NCBI GenBank assembly: GCA_023382595.1
Contig: JAHDWB010000001.1
Coordinates: forward strand, 1,364,001 to 1,428,000
DNA length: 64,000 nt
Origin: Anaerolineales bacterium
GTDB taxonomy: Bacteria > Chloroflexota > Anaerolineae > Anaerolineales > Villigracilaceae
Direction: 5' to 3'
The number at the start of each line of letters is the position of its first letter. Position 1 is the first letter of the stretch. The position numbers and the translations under genes were made by a program. The notes beneath the pieces are model-generated. The model saw only the letters and a list, made by a program, of their open reading frames with translations, ran no database searches and had not been told where the DNA came from. Positions 33,301 to 42,600 of the stretch are shown piece after piece.

Positions 33301-34225
33301 GATTCTTGAAGTCTCCGGCATCGCCACCCTCCAAGACTCCGGCAGGCGCGGATGGAACAAATTCGGCGTGCCTACTTCAGGTCTCATGGACTGGTTCGCC
33401 TCCCAAACCGCCAACTCTTTGCTAAATAATCCACCCAATTCAGCAGTCATTGAACTCGGACTCGGTGAAATTACGCTTCACGCATTACGCAATACGGTTC
33501 TCGCAGTCACTGGCGCAGGGTACGAAGTGGAAAACTACATTTGGACCTTTCCCCTCTGGACGAGTTTCTACGTCCGCGCTGGGTGGACGGTGCGCATGAA
33601 AAAGACAAGCGGCGGCAATTGGGCGTACATCGCCATCGCTGGCGGGTTTGATTCACCCGTCATCATGAACTCCCGTTCAACCTATCTGCGCGGTGGTATC
33701 GGCTCCGCACTCAAAGCTGGTGATGTTCTGCATTCCTTCCCTCCAACAACCGACCTACTAAAACTTGCCGCCCGCGATTTCCCTGTAGACAAGTTCATGC
33801 CCTACAGCCAGAGCCCCACCCTCGAAGTCATCCCCGCTCCCCAAGCGGACTGGTTCACGCCCGAAGGCGTCCGCACCTTTTACGAAAGTGAATACACCCT
33901 CAGCCCTTCGTTTGACCGTATGGGGTATCGTTTGCAAGGTTCGCCCATCGAGAAAGCCATCTCCAAAGAACTCATCTCCGAAGGCATGACGTTGGGCAGC
34001 ATCCAGATCCCAGACGATGGGCAGCCCATCGTCATGATGGCAGATGCTCCCACTGCGGGCGGATATCCCAAGATCGCCAATGTGACCCGCGCCAGCCTGC
34101 CCCTGTTGGCACAGTGTGAAGCGGGCGTGAGCAAAATCTGTTTTCGAGAAGTAACGGTGGAAGAAGCGCAATTAACTTATTCCGTCATTGCGAGGGTGTT
34201 AGCCCGAAGCAATCTTATGAGCTAA
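33293..34225 (+). CDS. pxpC: 5-oxoprolinase subunit PxpC
   Basis: 310 aa (KipA, carboxyltransferase domain family). It opens LQDSGRRGWNKFGVPTSGLMD, typical of PxpC, and keeps the AIAGGFD and FDRMGYRLQG segments. The last 13 residues (from VIARVLAR) are encoded by a dispersed palindromic repeat, so the native stop has been replaced. The ATG at 33293 lies inside pxpB; a TTG upstream is less likely. Confidence 0.93.
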   Translation: MLEILEVSGIATLQDSGRRGWNKFGVPTSGLMDWFASQTANSLLNNPPNSAVIELGLGEITLHALRNTVLAVTGAGYEVENYIWTFPLWTSFYVRAGWTVRMKKTSGGNWAYIAIAGGFDSPVIMNSRSTYLRGGIGSALKAGDVLHSFPPTTDLLKLAARDFPVDKFMPYSQSPTLEVIPAPQADWFTPEGVRTFYESEYTLSPSFDRMGYRLQGSPIEKAISKELISEGMTLGSIQIPDDGQPIVMMADAPTAGGYPKIANVTRASLPLLAQCEAGVSKICFREVTVEEAQLTYSVIARVLARSNLMS

Positions 34226-34270
34226 TCCTGAGATTGCTTCGTCGGGAAGAGCACCGTCCTCGCAATGACG
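34183..34270. repeat. Full dispersed palindromic repeat (GTCATTGCGAGG family)
   Basis: Outer arms GTCATTGCGAGG and CCTCGCAATGACG, inner arms GCCCGAAGCAATCTTA and GAGATTGCTTCGTCGGG. It covers the end of pxpC and lies 4 bases before the pxpA ribosome site. A second full copy is at 40527-40607, half copies at 23669 and 31093. Confidence 0.85.
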
Positions 34271-34282
34271 ATAGGAGACCTT

Positions 34283-34993
34283 ATGAAAATCGATCTTAAC
34301 TGTGACCTCGGCGAAGGCATTGGCAATGACGAAGCCATCATGCCGCACATCACATCCGCAAACATTGCCTGCGGATTTCATGCGGGGGATGAACACACCA
34401 TGCGCGAGACTGTCCGCTTGGCAAAGCGTTTCGGCGTGAAATCTGGGGCACATCCGAGTTGGAATGACCGGGAAAATTTTGGTCGAAGGAAAATGAATGT
34501 CTCCCCTGAAAAAGCGGAGAAATTGGTTTTTGAGCAGATTCAAATTCTGATGGCGATTGCACAAGAAGAAGGCGTGACTTTGACTCACGTCAAACCGCAT
34601 GGGGCGATGTATAACCAAGCCGCGAAGGATATTGAATTGGCAAATGCGATTGCGCGGGCGGTAAAAACATCCAGCGTGGATTTGATTCTGGTTGGGCTGG
34701 CAGGTTCAAGGTCGATTGAGGCGGGGCGGGAGATGGGGCTGAGAGTTGCGGCGGAGGGATTCCCCGATAGAGGCTACAACGCTGACGGGTCGTTAATGCC
34801 CCGCCTTCTTCCGGGGGCATTGATCGAATCACCAGAAGATGTGGCGCGACATGCTTTGGAGTTGATCAAAACAGGCAGGATGGATACGCTCTGCCTGCAC
34901 GGCGATCATCCGCGTGCGGCGGAGAATGCAAGGTTGTTGAGGGAAGTGCTGACTCAAAATGGGGTGGAGATTGCGCCACTGCGTTCGCAATGA
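34283..34993 (+). CDS. pxpA: 5-oxoprolinase subunit PxpA
   Basis: 236 aa (LamB/YcsF family). DLNCDLGEGIGNDEAIMPHI, SANIACGFHAGD, HVKPHGAMYN and EGFPDRGY are diagnostic. Together with PxpB and PxpC it forms the prokaryotic 5-oxoprolinase. TAGGAGA precedes the ATG at 34283. The repeat inserted between pxpC and pxpA makes a strong hairpin, which could lower pxpA expression. Confidence 0.95.
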   Translation: MKIDLNCDLGEGIGNDEAIMPHITSANIACGFHAGDEHTMRETVRLAKRFGVKSGAHPSWNDRENFGRRKMNVSPEKAEKLVFEQIQILMAIAQEEGVTLTHVKPHGAMYNQAAKDIELANAIARAVKTSSVDLILVGLAGSRSIEAGREMGLRVAAEGFPDRGYNADGSLMPRLLPGALIESPEDVARHALELIKTGRMDTLCLHGDHPRAAENARLLREVLTQNGVEIAPLRSQ

Positions 34994-35000
34994 CGGAACG

Positions 35001-36902
35001 CTACTCTTCTGCAATAACGATCAATCGATCTTCAGGATGGAAAACGACCTGCCCGGATTTGTTCGGGTTGGTGTGTACGCCGTAGGCTTTTTCCGCGTTA
35101 TGACTTTCGCTCATCACGCGGTAACCGATGGCGGTTTCACCGCGTCTGCGCGCGGCTTCGGTGACGGTGTAGAAGTTGACGGGCTGTCCTGTGACAATGT
35201 AATCGCCGATCGGTTTGAGGTAGATCTCGGCGCCTTCGGGGTCGATGATGTTCTGGAAGATGTGCATGAGTTCGGCGTTCTCGGAGAGTTGGGCGAGCAT
35301 CAAACTGATGAGATGGTTGCTGACGATGAAATCATCCACTTTGGCGGCTTCGGCAAGTTCACGGTTGCGCAGGTCGAGCATTTCGCTGACGATGGAGAAC
35401 GGGGTTTCGTCGCGTTCGGCGATGTGGCGCAAATGCAGGAGCGTGACCAGCGTGATGGCGTCGGCTTCCTGCGGATCGAGGTCGTTGTATGCCAGCACAA
35501 TGACGTGGTCGTACTCGGTGGCTTCCAGTTTTTCGAGCAGGACGCGGTCGCGAATGTCACCATCGAGCACGGTCAGTTTTTGGTTGACGAGACGTTCATT
35601 TCCGCTCGAAAATTCCCGGGCGATACCGTCCCTGTTCGAGACGACGGTGATTTGCGAACCTTTCGGCACGTAATGATCCAACTGGCGGATGATGGTCTCG
35701 CCGCAGCGGTTCCAGCCGAGGATGAGAGTCCGCTCAAGCTTGGGTTTGGATCGCTTTCCACTGGGCTGGATCAGGTTCTCGTCCAGCGGGATGCGGGAGA
35801 GTCCGGAGAGATGGATCTTGTCGTCATCTTCGGCAATCGCGATAATCTGGTCATCCGATTGGATGCGCGTGTCCATGGGCGGGTTCATTTCCACCGTGCC
35901 GTCCGCTTTGCGGATGCCCATCAGCGTGGATGTTTCAAATGCCAGCAGCGCCTCGCCATAGGTTTTCCCGGAAAGGTCGGGTTCCTGCGCAAAGTAGATC
36001 TCGTCGCCCTCGAAGTTCATTAACTCGGTGTAGACAATGGAAAGTCCGCTTTGGCGCGAGGTCTGCGCTACAACACGCGCGATGACGTCGGTGGAAAGGA
36101 TCGGCTGAACAATATCTTGTTCTGCGAGCATTTCGATGACGTCCATGTTCTTTTGGTCGAGCAGTTGTGTGACGATGTGATACGGTTCGCTCCGCCGGTT
36201 GGGATTGTTGGTGAGCGCCAGCACCGATTTGATGACGTGCGTATCGGGGTCGTTGCCTTCGGCAAGGATGATGATCGAGCGGGCGGTGTGCGGGCTGACG
36301 ATCTCGAGATCGTTCAGGTCGATGGGATTTCCCGAACGGCAGATGATGCGGGTATTCTTCGGGTCCGGGATGCGTTCCTTGATCGCATCTTCCATTTCGA
36401 CCTTGTCCTGGTCTGCCAAAATGACGATGATTGCGCCGCTGCTGCGGTTTTGATTCGCGATCACGAGTTCCTCGATGACCGTGAAGATCTGCGGCGTCCA
36501 GCCGAGGATAAGGGTGTGGTCGTTTTCAAGGACGAGGGAGCGCCCCTTGCGGAGTTGTTCGATGCGGCTTTCCAATCCGTTGCTGAGAATGCCGATGAGA
36601 GTGGAGACGATAAAGATGCCGCCGATGGTGACAAGCAGCATGATAAAACGGAAGCCGGAACCTTCGTCGCCGCCCATCGTGCCGGCATCGAGCGTGCGCA
36701 TCAGGCTCATCCACGCCGCTTCACCAAAACTGACCTCATCGCCCTCTCCCATGGCAATGTGACCGACGCGGATGACAGCGGCGGCAAGGAAAATGAGCGC
36801 CAGCGAAATAAGAGCAAGTCCGCCGATCAGTGCGATCGTTCCGCGCGACATGTAATTGTCGAACTGGTATTGGAGTCTTTGTTTCAGCGTCGGCTTTTTC
36901 AT
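35001..36902 (-). CDS. CASTOR/POLLUX-like ion channel
   Basis: 633 aa. Two membrane helices (about 21-43 and 84-108) frame a pore segment LDAGTMGGDEG (71-81) comparable with the ADAGNHA-type filter of plant CASTOR and POLLUX. Two RCK/TrkA-N-like domains follow, each opening with LILGW. Bacterial relatives are suspected monovalent-cation or calcium channels gated by nucleotides or ions. The ATG at 36902 follows AAGGAGA; the longer frame to 37223 crosses a promoter region (TATAAT at 36936-36941). Confidence 0.88.
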   Translation of the reverse strand: MKKPTLKQRLQYQFDNYMSRGTIALIGGLALISLALIFLAAAVIRVGHIAMGEGDEVSFGEAAWMSLMRTLDAGTMGGDEGSGFRFIMLLVTIGGIFIVSTLIGILSNGLESRIEQLRKGRSLVLENDHTLILGWTPQIFTVIEELVIANQNRSSGAIIVILADQDKVEMEDAIKERIPDPKNTRIICRSGNPIDLNDLEIVSPHTARSIIILAEGNDPDTHVIKSVLALTNNPNRRSEPYHIVTQLLDQKNMDVIEMLAEQDIVQPILSTDVIARVVAQTSRQSGLSIVYTELMNFEGDEIYFAQEPDLSGKTYGEALLAFETSTLMGIRKADGTVEMNPPMDTRIQSDDQIIAIAEDDDKIHLSGLSRIPLDENLIQPSGKRSKPKLERTLILGWNRCGETIIRQLDHYVPKGSQITVVSNRDGIAREFSSGNERLVNQKLTVLDGDIRDRVLLEKLEATEYDHVIVLAYNDLDPQEADAITLVTLLHLRHIAERDETPFSIVSEMLDLRNRELAEAAKVDDFIVSNHLISLMLAQLSENAELMHIFQNIIDPEGAEIYLKPIGDYIVTGQPVNFYTVTEAARRRGETAIGYRVMSESHNAEKAYGVHTNPNKSGQVVFHPEDRLIVIAEE

Positions 36903-37081
36903 GCGTCTCTCCTTGCGCCTGTTGGAATTTGGTTTATTATAAGAGGGAACATTTTCCAATCCATAGGCAATTCGGACCACGTGGTTTAAGGAAACTGTTA
37001 GATTGTGCATGTAACATTCGGCGTGACAGCCGGGTCTATACCATGCTTGAAATTTTCGATATTTTTTTCGTGAGGTGACGT

Positions 37082-37723
37082 ATGTTCCAATTTGAAGGTC
37101 TGGACCGCCGCAAGGAGGAGGACCGCATCCGTTCGGAGGGGCGGCTTCCGCCCGGACAATCGTTGACGCAGAAATTCCCCGTGCTGCATTACGGCCCCGT
37201 GCCGATGTTCGATGCCGCCACATGGGATTTCCGTGTGTGGGGCGAGGTGGATGCAGAAAAGCGATGGAGTTGGGACGAGTTCAACCAGCTTCCGCGCACC
37301 TCCATAAAAATGGATTTGCACTGTGTGACGCGCTGGAGCAAGTTCGATACGGTTTGGGAGGGCGTTTCGGTAAAAACGCTGATCGAACAGGGCTTTTTCA
37401 AACTAAAACCGACTGCCGCGTATGTGATGCAGCACGCGGAATACGGATTCACGGTCAATTTGCCGCTTTCGGTGGTCTTGCAGGATAACTTCCTGCTGGC
37501 AACCCATTTCAACGGCGAGCCGATCACGCCCGATCACGGTTATCCCCTGCGCGGCATGGTGGGCTACATCCCCGGGCGCGAGGATTTGGAAACACCGTAT
37601 CTTTGGAAAGGCGCGAAATGGCTGCGCTCGCTGGAATTTATGCCGCAGGACAAGCGCGGATTTTGGGAACAGGCTGGCTACCACAACCGCGCGGATGTGT
37701 GGCGCGAGGAACGCTTTGGATAA
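37082..37723 (+). CDS. Sulfite oxidase-like molybdopterin protein
   Basis: 213 aa consisting of the Moco-binding domain only. Cys81 in MDLHCVTRWS is the predicted Mo ligand; HAEYGFTVNLPL and HGYPLRGMVGYIPG follow as in the YedY/sulfite oxidase family. No signal peptide or Tat motif is present, so it appears cytoplasmic, unlike YedY. No heme partner is adjacent. The C-terminal dimerisation domain of sulfite oxidases is missing. Confidence 0.88.
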   Translation: MFQFEGLDRRKEEDRIRSEGRLPPGQSLTQKFPVLHYGPVPMFDAATWDFRVWGEVDAEKRWSWDEFNQLPRTSIKMDLHCVTRWSKFDTVWEGVSVKTLIEQGFFKLKPTAAYVMQHAEYGFTVNLPLSVVLQDNFLLATHFNGEPITPDHGYPLRGMVGYIPGREDLETPYLWKGAKWLRSLEFMPQDKRGFWEQAGYHNRADVWREERFG

Positions 37724-37758
37724 TAAAATCGGCTCGGATTTCATCCGAGCCGATTTTA
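37724..37758. terminator. Bidirectional terminator, 16-bp perfect stem
   Basis: Arms 37724-37739 and 37743-37758 with a three-base loop, between convergent genes. Confidence 0.92.
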
Positions 37759-37761
37759 TTT

Positions 37762-38904
37762 TTAAGGTCTTGCGCCGAGTGTGATGCTCACATCCACCCG
37801 CTCCTCGCCGCGCAGGACGGTCAGGACAACCGTATCGCCGGGGGATTTATTGGTGATGAGATACGCCAGCATTTCGTCAAAAGTGCGGGTCTCGCGCCCG
37901 TCGATCGCCACGATCAGGTCGCCGCCAGCCAGCAGGTTGGGGATGCTGGTGGGTGTGGTGCCGGCTTTGATGCCCGCCTTGTCCGCGGGACCGCCGCTGA
38001 CCACATTGGTGACATATGCGCCGGTGTATTGTGTCAACCCCAGTGTGCTGACCATGTCGAGCGTGAGCGAGTCGATGGATGAAATGCCCAAAAACGGATA
38101 ATCATATTTGCCTTTTTCGATCAAGACAGGCACCACACGCTTGACCATGTTGATCGAGATCGCAAAACCGATGCCGGAGTTGATGGGTTGCCCATCCTGC
38201 GTGAAATTCGTAGTGCGGATGGCGCGGTTGACGCCGATCACCTCGCCGTTGATATTGAAGAGCGGACCGCCCGAGTTGCCGGGATTGATCGCCGCGTCGG
38301 TTTGGATGATGTCACCGGCGGTGAAGCGGGCGCCATCCTGCGTGACGTTCATCGAGTCAAGCGTGCGCCCGAGCGCGGATACGATGCCGACCGTCATGGT
38401 GCTTTCCAAGCCAAAGGGGTTGCCGATGGCAATGACGGTCTGACCAACTTTGAGTGAGTCCGAATCGCCGAGCGGGACGGGGAACAGCTCGGATTCAGGC
38501 GCATCCACTTTAATGACGGCGAGGTCCGAGTTGAGGTCCGTTCCAACCACCGTGCCATACGCCATGAAACCGGAATTGAAGCGCACTTCCATGGTTTGCG
38601 CGCCCTCGATCACGTGATAATTTGTGACGATATTGCCTTTTTTGTCAAACACAAAACCGGAGCCTTGTCCGGTGTCGGTCAGGATTGCGACCGTACCGGG
38701 GCTGACAGTTTCAAACAATGTGACGAGCGTCTCCTGTTGCAAGCTCGGGTTGACAACGCCGATGTTCGACGGCGTGATGGTCGGTACGGTTTCTGTGATG
38801 ACAACCTCGGGGGATTGTCCGTTGCCGGTAAGAGCGGGGAGTTGGCAGGCAAGCATGGCAAGCGCCAACACCGCCGCAACCAGAATATTTTTCCTTGTTC
38901 TCAT
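37762..38904 (-). CDS. HtrA/DegP-like lipoprotein protease
   Basis: 380 aa. A lipobox LAMLAC ends at Cys20, so the protease is a lipoprotein. The trypsin-like domain has His97 (NYHVIEG), Asp127 (NSDLAV) and Ser211 (INPGNSGGP). A single PDZ domain occupies about 275-375. It should act in extracytoplasmic protein quality control. It starts 11 bases after dnaJ with AGGAG, so a joint stress operon is likely. Confidence 0.94.
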   Translation of the reverse strand: MRTRKNILVAAVLALAMLACQLPALTGNGQSPEVVITETVPTITPSNIGVVNPSLQQETLVTLFETVSPGTVAILTDTGQGSGFVFDKKGNIVTNYHVIEGAQTMEVRFNSGFMAYGTVVGTDLNSDLAVIKVDAPESELFPVPLGDSDSLKVGQTVIAIGNPFGLESTMTVGIVSALGRTLDSMNVTQDGARFTAGDIIQTDAAINPGNSGGPLFNINGEVIGVNRAIRTTNFTQDGQPINSGIGFAISINMVKRVVPVLIEKGKYDYPFLGISSIDSLTLDMVSTLGLTQYTGAYVTNVVSGGPADKAGIKAGTTPTSIPNLLAGGDLIVAIDGRETRTFDEMLAYLITNKSPGDTVVLTVLRGEERVDVSITLGARP

Positions 38905-38915
38905 TCAAACTCCTG

Positions 38916-39815
38916 CTAAAACTTGATTTTCGAGGCTTCCTCGATCAATTCTCTCTGTTTGGACGACAGGTATTTTGGAACTTGTACCTTCAATTTCACG
39001 TACAGGTCGCCCTTGGTCTTTGGATCCTTCAGATTTGGCATACCGCGCCCGGCAAGACGGAAGACCTGATCGGGCTGTGTACCGGCGGGGATGTTCAACT
39101 TGACCTTTCCCAGCGGAGTCTCCACCTCCGCCTCGCCGCCGAGGATCGCGGTAAAAATATCCACACTGGATGTCGTGGTCAGGTTGCTTCCATCCCGCTC
39201 GAAGCGGTCATCATCCTCGACCTTGATGACCAGATACAGGTCGAGTCCTTCCGGTCCCGCACCTGTCACACGGACCTTGGAGCCGGTCTTCACCCCGGGC
39301 GGGATGCGTACCTTCAACTTGCGCCCGTTCGTTTGCAACTGACGGGTGGTGCCTTCATAAGCTTCCTTGAAGCTGACCTGCGCTTCCTGCTCGTAGCCCT
39401 GCGACTCCTGTGCAAAGGGATTGCCGCGTCCCTGCGAGCGCATGGCTTCCCCGAAAATAGTGCGGAAGAAATCGGAGAAACTGCCGCCACCGCCAAACAA
39501 GTCATCCATGTTGACGTTGGTCGAGTAGCCGCCTCTGCCGCCCCAATCTTCCCAGCGGAAATCGCCCGGACGCCCGCCGCTCGTGCGGAAGTTGGAGTAG
39601 GCGCTGCCGAGGCGGTCATAATGCGCGCGTTTTTGATCGTCGCTCAAGACCTGATACGCCTCGTTGATCTCCTTGAACTTCTCCTCCGCCTTTTTGTCGC
39701 CGGGGTTCTTGTCGGGATGATATTTCATGGCGAGTTTGCGGTACGCCGAACGGATCTCGTCCGTGTTGGCTTTCCGCTCCACGCCAAGGATCTTGTAGTA
39801 ATCTTTATAGTCCAT
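38916..39815 (-). CDS. DnaJ-type co-chaperone without zinc finger (CbpA-like)
   Basis: 299 aa. J domain with HPD at 33-35 ([19 protein letters not shown] region), a Gly/Phe-rich linker, and two C-terminal beta domains ([15 protein letters not shown] and [15 protein letters not shown]). The CxxCxGxG zinc finger of DnaJ is missing, giving the CbpA layout. It stimulates a DnaK partner not coded here. The ATG at 39815 starts the J domain exactly. Confidence 0.93.
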   Translation of the reverse strand: MDYKDYYKILGVERKANTDEIRSAYRKLAMKYHPDKNPGDKKAEEKFKEINEAYQVLSDDQKRAHYDRLGSAYSNFRTSGGRPGDFRWEDWGGRGGYSTNVNMDDLFGGGGSFSDFFRTIFGEAMRSQGRGNPFAQESQGYEQEAQVSFKEAYEGTTRQLQTNGRKLKVRIPPGVKTGSKVRVTGAGPEGLDLYLVIKVEDDDRFERDGSNLTTTSSVDIFTAILGGEAEVETPLGKVKLNIPAGTQPDQVFRLAGRGMPNLKDPKTKGDLYVKLKVQVPKYLSSKQRELIEEASKIKF

Positions 39816-39942
39816 ACTTATATTTTCATCCCTGCGCAGGGTGGAAGTCAAGCGCCCAAAGGGCACACTTACACAACTCTAACCTGCAATTTTCTGTGGT
39901 ACAGTTGCCGAAATCATTCTAAAAAGGGAAGATAAGAAGACC

Positions 39943-40524
39943 ATGAAATCGATTTGTGTTTTTTGCGGATCATCCGACTCGGTTCATTCCGACTATAAAA
40001 CTGCCGCCCACCATTTGGGCGTGACCCTCGCCCAAAGCGGGATTCGCCTGATCTACGGCGGTGGGAAAACAGGCTTGATGGGCGAAGTGGCGAACGGAGC
40101 ATTATCCGCAGGCGGCGAGGTGGTCGGGGTTATCATCCCTTCGATGAACACGCCCGCGTTGGCGCATACCGCTCTCACCCACATGGAAGTGGCTCCCGAC
40201 ATGCACGGACGAAAAGCCCGCATGCACGAACTCGCGGATGGATATATTGCGCTGCCCGGCGGCTTTGGCACGTGGGACGAACTCTTCGAGACCATCACTT
40301 GGGCGCAGACCGGTGCGCATGAAAAACCTGTCGGCTTGCTGAATGTGAAGAAGTACTACGATCCCCTGCTCGCTGCCATGGACCATGCCGTGGCAGAAGG
40401 GTTTGTCTTTGCGGAACACCGCAGATCCGTATTCTGTGAATCCACGCCTGAAGAATTATTGGTAAAAATGGAAGGCTATCAACATCCGCGTGAGGCGGTG
40501 AAGAGGTGGTTGAAGGAAAGTTAA
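39943..40524 (+). CDS. LOG family phosphoribohydrolase
   Basis: 193 aa. The motifs GGGKTGLMGEV and PGGFGTWDELFE are the signature of LOG proteins, which release the base from cytokinin-type or other nucleoside 5'-monophosphates. In bacteria the physiological substrate is usually unknown. AAGGGAAG lies upstream of the ATG. Divergent from dnaJ-htrA. A dispersed palindromic repeat follows the stop. Confidence 0.93.
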   Translation: MKSICVFCGSSDSVHSDYKTAAHHLGVTLAQSGIRLIYGGGKTGLMGEVANGALSAGGEVVGVIIPSMNTPALAHTALTHMEVAPDMHGRKARMHELADGYIALPGGFGTWDELFETITWAQTGAHEKPVGLLNVKKYYDPLLAAMDHAVAEGFVFAEHRRSVFCESTPEELLVKMEGYQHPREAVKRWLKES

Positions 40525-40526
40525 TA

Positions 40527-40607
40527 TGTCATTGTGAGCCGCAAAGCGGCGAAGCAATCTTCTCATATCATTGGAGATTGCTTCGGGCAAATCCCCTCGC
40601 AATGACA
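40527..40607. repeat. Full dispersed palindromic repeat between convergent genes
   Basis: Outer arms GTCATTGTGAG and CTCGCAATGAC, inner arms GAAGCAATCT and AGATTGCTTC. It fills the gap between the LOG gene and map, ending at the map stop codon, and may serve as a bidirectional terminator. Confidence 0.85.
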
Positions 40608-41351
40608 TTACATTGTCAAAATAATCGGTTCGTTCTTCGTAACGATGACCGTATGCTCAAATTGGGCGGCGATGGCGCGGTCAATGGTTCGTAACGACCA
40701 GCGGTCTTTCTCTTCGACGACGCGTCCGCGCCCGGGGGTGAGAAAAGGCTCGATGGCAAGTACCCAGCCTTCCTTAAGAATGCGGCGGTCATCCGGTTTG
40801 TTGAAGTTATAGATCGCGGACGGCTCCTCATGCAGTGACTTCCCGATCCCGTGCCCCGTCAGATCATAGATGACGTTGTACCCTTTGCGTTTTGCTTCGT
40901 CCTGAATTGTCTTGCCAATCCCATTGAGCGGTTCGCCCGCCTTCGCGGCATGCACGGCTTTATTCAGCGCGGACTTCGCAGCTTCGAGCATCCGCTCGAT
41001 CTCCGGGATGCGTTTGGCGACGACCATCGAAGCGCCCGTGTCGGCGAAGTAACCGTCGAGTTCGGCGGAGACGTCGATGTTGATGAGTTCGCCCTCCTGC
41101 AATACGTGGTTGCCAGGGATGCCGTGCGCGATGATCGGCGAAACACTGATGCAGGTTGCGCCGGGAAAGTTGTACATGGCTTGCGGCGCGGACTTTGCGC
41201 CCTCCGCCTTCAGGAACTCGCTTCCGATGGCATCGAGTTCGGCGGTGGTCATGCCGGGTTTGGCGTGCTTCATCATTTTCTTCAACGCCAGCGCAACCAC
41301 GCGCCCGGCGGCTTTCAGGGATTTGATGTCTTTTTCAGAGTCGGCGGTCAT
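40608..41351 (-). CDS. map: Methionine aminopeptidase type I
   Basis: 247 aa. The metal ligands are visible in INIDVSAELDGYFADTGAS (two Asp), GHGIGKSLHEEP (His), VLAIEPF (Glu) and FEHTVIV (Glu); the substrate His is in AHGIPG. The usual CISVNEEV-type segment reads CISVSPII, a small change next to the active site. The ATG overlaps the DinB-like gene (ATGA). It removes the initiator Met from nascent proteins. Confidence 0.96.
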   Translation of the reverse strand: MTADSEKDIKSLKAAGRVVALALKKMMKHAKPGMTTAELDAIGSEFLKAEGAKSAPQAMYNFPGATCISVSPIIAHGIPGNHVLQEGELINIDVSAELDGYFADTGASMVVAKRIPEIERMLEAAKSALNKAVHAAKAGEPLNGIGKTIQDEAKRKGYNVIYDLTGHGIGKSLHEEPSAIYNFNKPDDRRILKEGWVLAIEPFLTPGRGRVVEEKDRWSLRTIDRAIAAQFEHTVIVTKNEPIILTM

Positions 41352-41854
41352 GATCGTTTGAATTCTCTTTCAATGGTCTCGCGGTGTTCCTGGAAGTGTT
41401 CGGTGGTATCGCCCAACACCCAAAGCAAAAGCGGACGTTTTTCGGGGTCGCCGGCATGACGTGGTTTCAGTAGATCTTCAAATGACATGGATTCAAGCCT
41501 CGCCTCTAACTTAACGTAAGCCTGCTTCAACAACTCCATCACTTCGCCACGCGGACGGTTTTTATTCCGCTCGGACAGCACGGGATTGATGACTTCCATA
41601 TCCCAACCTTTGACCACATCTTCCGAAACGCCGATGACTTCATGTGCCGGATTTTTATCCATGTGATAGCCCATCAGGATGTTCATCCATTCAGCGATGT
41701 GCGCGAGATTATCCTTGGGTGACCAGCCGCCCGAATCCGGCGTGGACATTTGCTCGTCGGTCAATGATTCGGCAAGGTCGAGCAATAGCTTCCACTCCCG
41801 CTCGATGGCGGATAGGAGTTCCTGTTTATTACCGGGCATCCATTGTTCGGTCAT
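41348..41854 (-). CDS. DinB/ClbS-like four-helix protein
   Basis: 168 aa. The pattern WSPKDNLAHIAEWMN and the late TTEHFQEHRETIE place His residues as in the metal site of DinB-superfamily proteins, closest to the ClbS/DfsB branch. ClbS protects cells from colibactin by hydrolysis; whether this one has such a role is unknown. It lies between a peptidase E-like gene (9-base gap) and map (4-base overlap). Confidence 0.82.
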   Translation of the reverse strand: MTEQWMPGNKQELLSAIEREWKLLLDLAESLTDEQMSTPDSGGWSPKDNLAHIAEWMNILMGYHMDKNPAHEVIGVSEDVVKGWDMEVINPVLSERNKNRPRGEVMELLKQAYVKLEARLESMSFEDLLKPRHAGDPEKRPLLLWVLGDTTEHFQEHRETIEREFKRS

Positions 41855-41863
41855 GTTCTTCTC

Positions 41864-42550
41864 CTAGAAAACGATCGGCTGACCCTCTTCCAGCTTTTCC
41901 TTTTCCGAGCCTTTTCTCAAAATATACGCCTCACCGCGGACAAGCATGGTTTTGCTTTTTTCGCTTTTCACATATGCGCCATCGCACATCATGACGACGG
42001 GGTTATCGTGAAAGAGGTGATAATCGCTCAGCCAATCATCCTGCACCGACTGTTCACTGGCGTCGAACGGGTAATGAGGAAAAAAGTTGAACGGCGTCGC
42101 ATTTAACCCGGCAAAGTGTTGGGTCTGCACCGAATTCATGTCGTTGGCTGTCAGGATGTTCGGTCCGCACAGAACCGCTCCGGCGCTGAATCCCACCACT
42201 TGCAACCCGGCTTGGACTTTCTTCTTCAGGAACGGCATGATCCCGCTGACATGCAGGCGGTGATTAAGCAGGAATGTATTTCCGCCGGAGATATAAGCCG
42301 CGACGCTTTTGCGCAGGATATCTTCGATCTCCGTTTGCGACATCAGTTCGGTGTTGATGATCTTTACCTGCGCCAGTCCTTTGAATTGCGCAACGGTGTA
42401 GTCCAGCCATCTCTCACCGTCCAGAAAGGCGAGCGGAAGGAAGGCGAGGATAGGGTCATCCTTGCCGTTCAAATATGGGCGGCAGGCGTCGACGATATAG
42501 CGAATGTCCCTTTCGCCAGGGGATGAGAAGAGATGTAAATTGGGAGACAT
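41864..42550 (-). CDS. Peptidase E-like (S51) protein
   Basis: 228 aa. The Ser nucleophile lies in VGFSAGAVLCG (Ser122), preceded by AYISGGNTF, both typical of family S51 (dipeptidase E and cyanophycinase). With this length the aspartyl dipeptidase branch is more likely than cyanophycinase, but SGGNTF variants have other uses. The ATG at 42550 is 6 bases after TACAAT with no ribosome site. First gene of a three-gene operon ending with map. Confidence 0.83.
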   Translation of the reverse strand: MSPNLHLFSSPGERDIRYIVDACRPYLNGKDDPILAFLPLAFLDGERWLDYTVAQFKGLAQVKIINTELMSQTEIEDILRKSVAAYISGGNTFLLNHRLHVSGIMPFLKKKVQAGLQVVGFSAGAVLCGPNILTANDMNSVQTQHFAGLNATPFNFFPHYPFDASEQSVQDDWLSDYHLFHDNPVVMMCDGAYVKSEKSKTMLVRGEAYILRKGSEKEKLEEGQPIVF

Positions 42551-42556
42551 GGTGGG

Positions 42557-42562
42557 ATTGTA
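42557..42562 (-). promoter_or_regulatory. Leaderless-type -10 box
   Basis: TACAAT on the minus strand ending 6 bases before the ATG at 42550. Confidence 0.55.
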
Positions 42563-42573
42563 TCAAATATGCA

Positions 42574-42592
42574 GGGCGGGGTTACCCCGCCC
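42574..42592. repeat. GC-rich hairpin between tmk and the peptidase E operon
   Basis: GGGCGGGG and CCCCGCCC around a TTA loop; no T run. It may terminate tmk or be a short repeat. Confidence 0.5.
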
Positions 42593-42600
42593 CTACGCAA

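Noticed and set aside
34959-36989. Two long plus-strand ORFs (354 and 312 aa) opposite the channel gene
   Set aside because: Antisense shadows of the CASTOR-like gene, whose pore and RCK motifs are intact on the minus strand.
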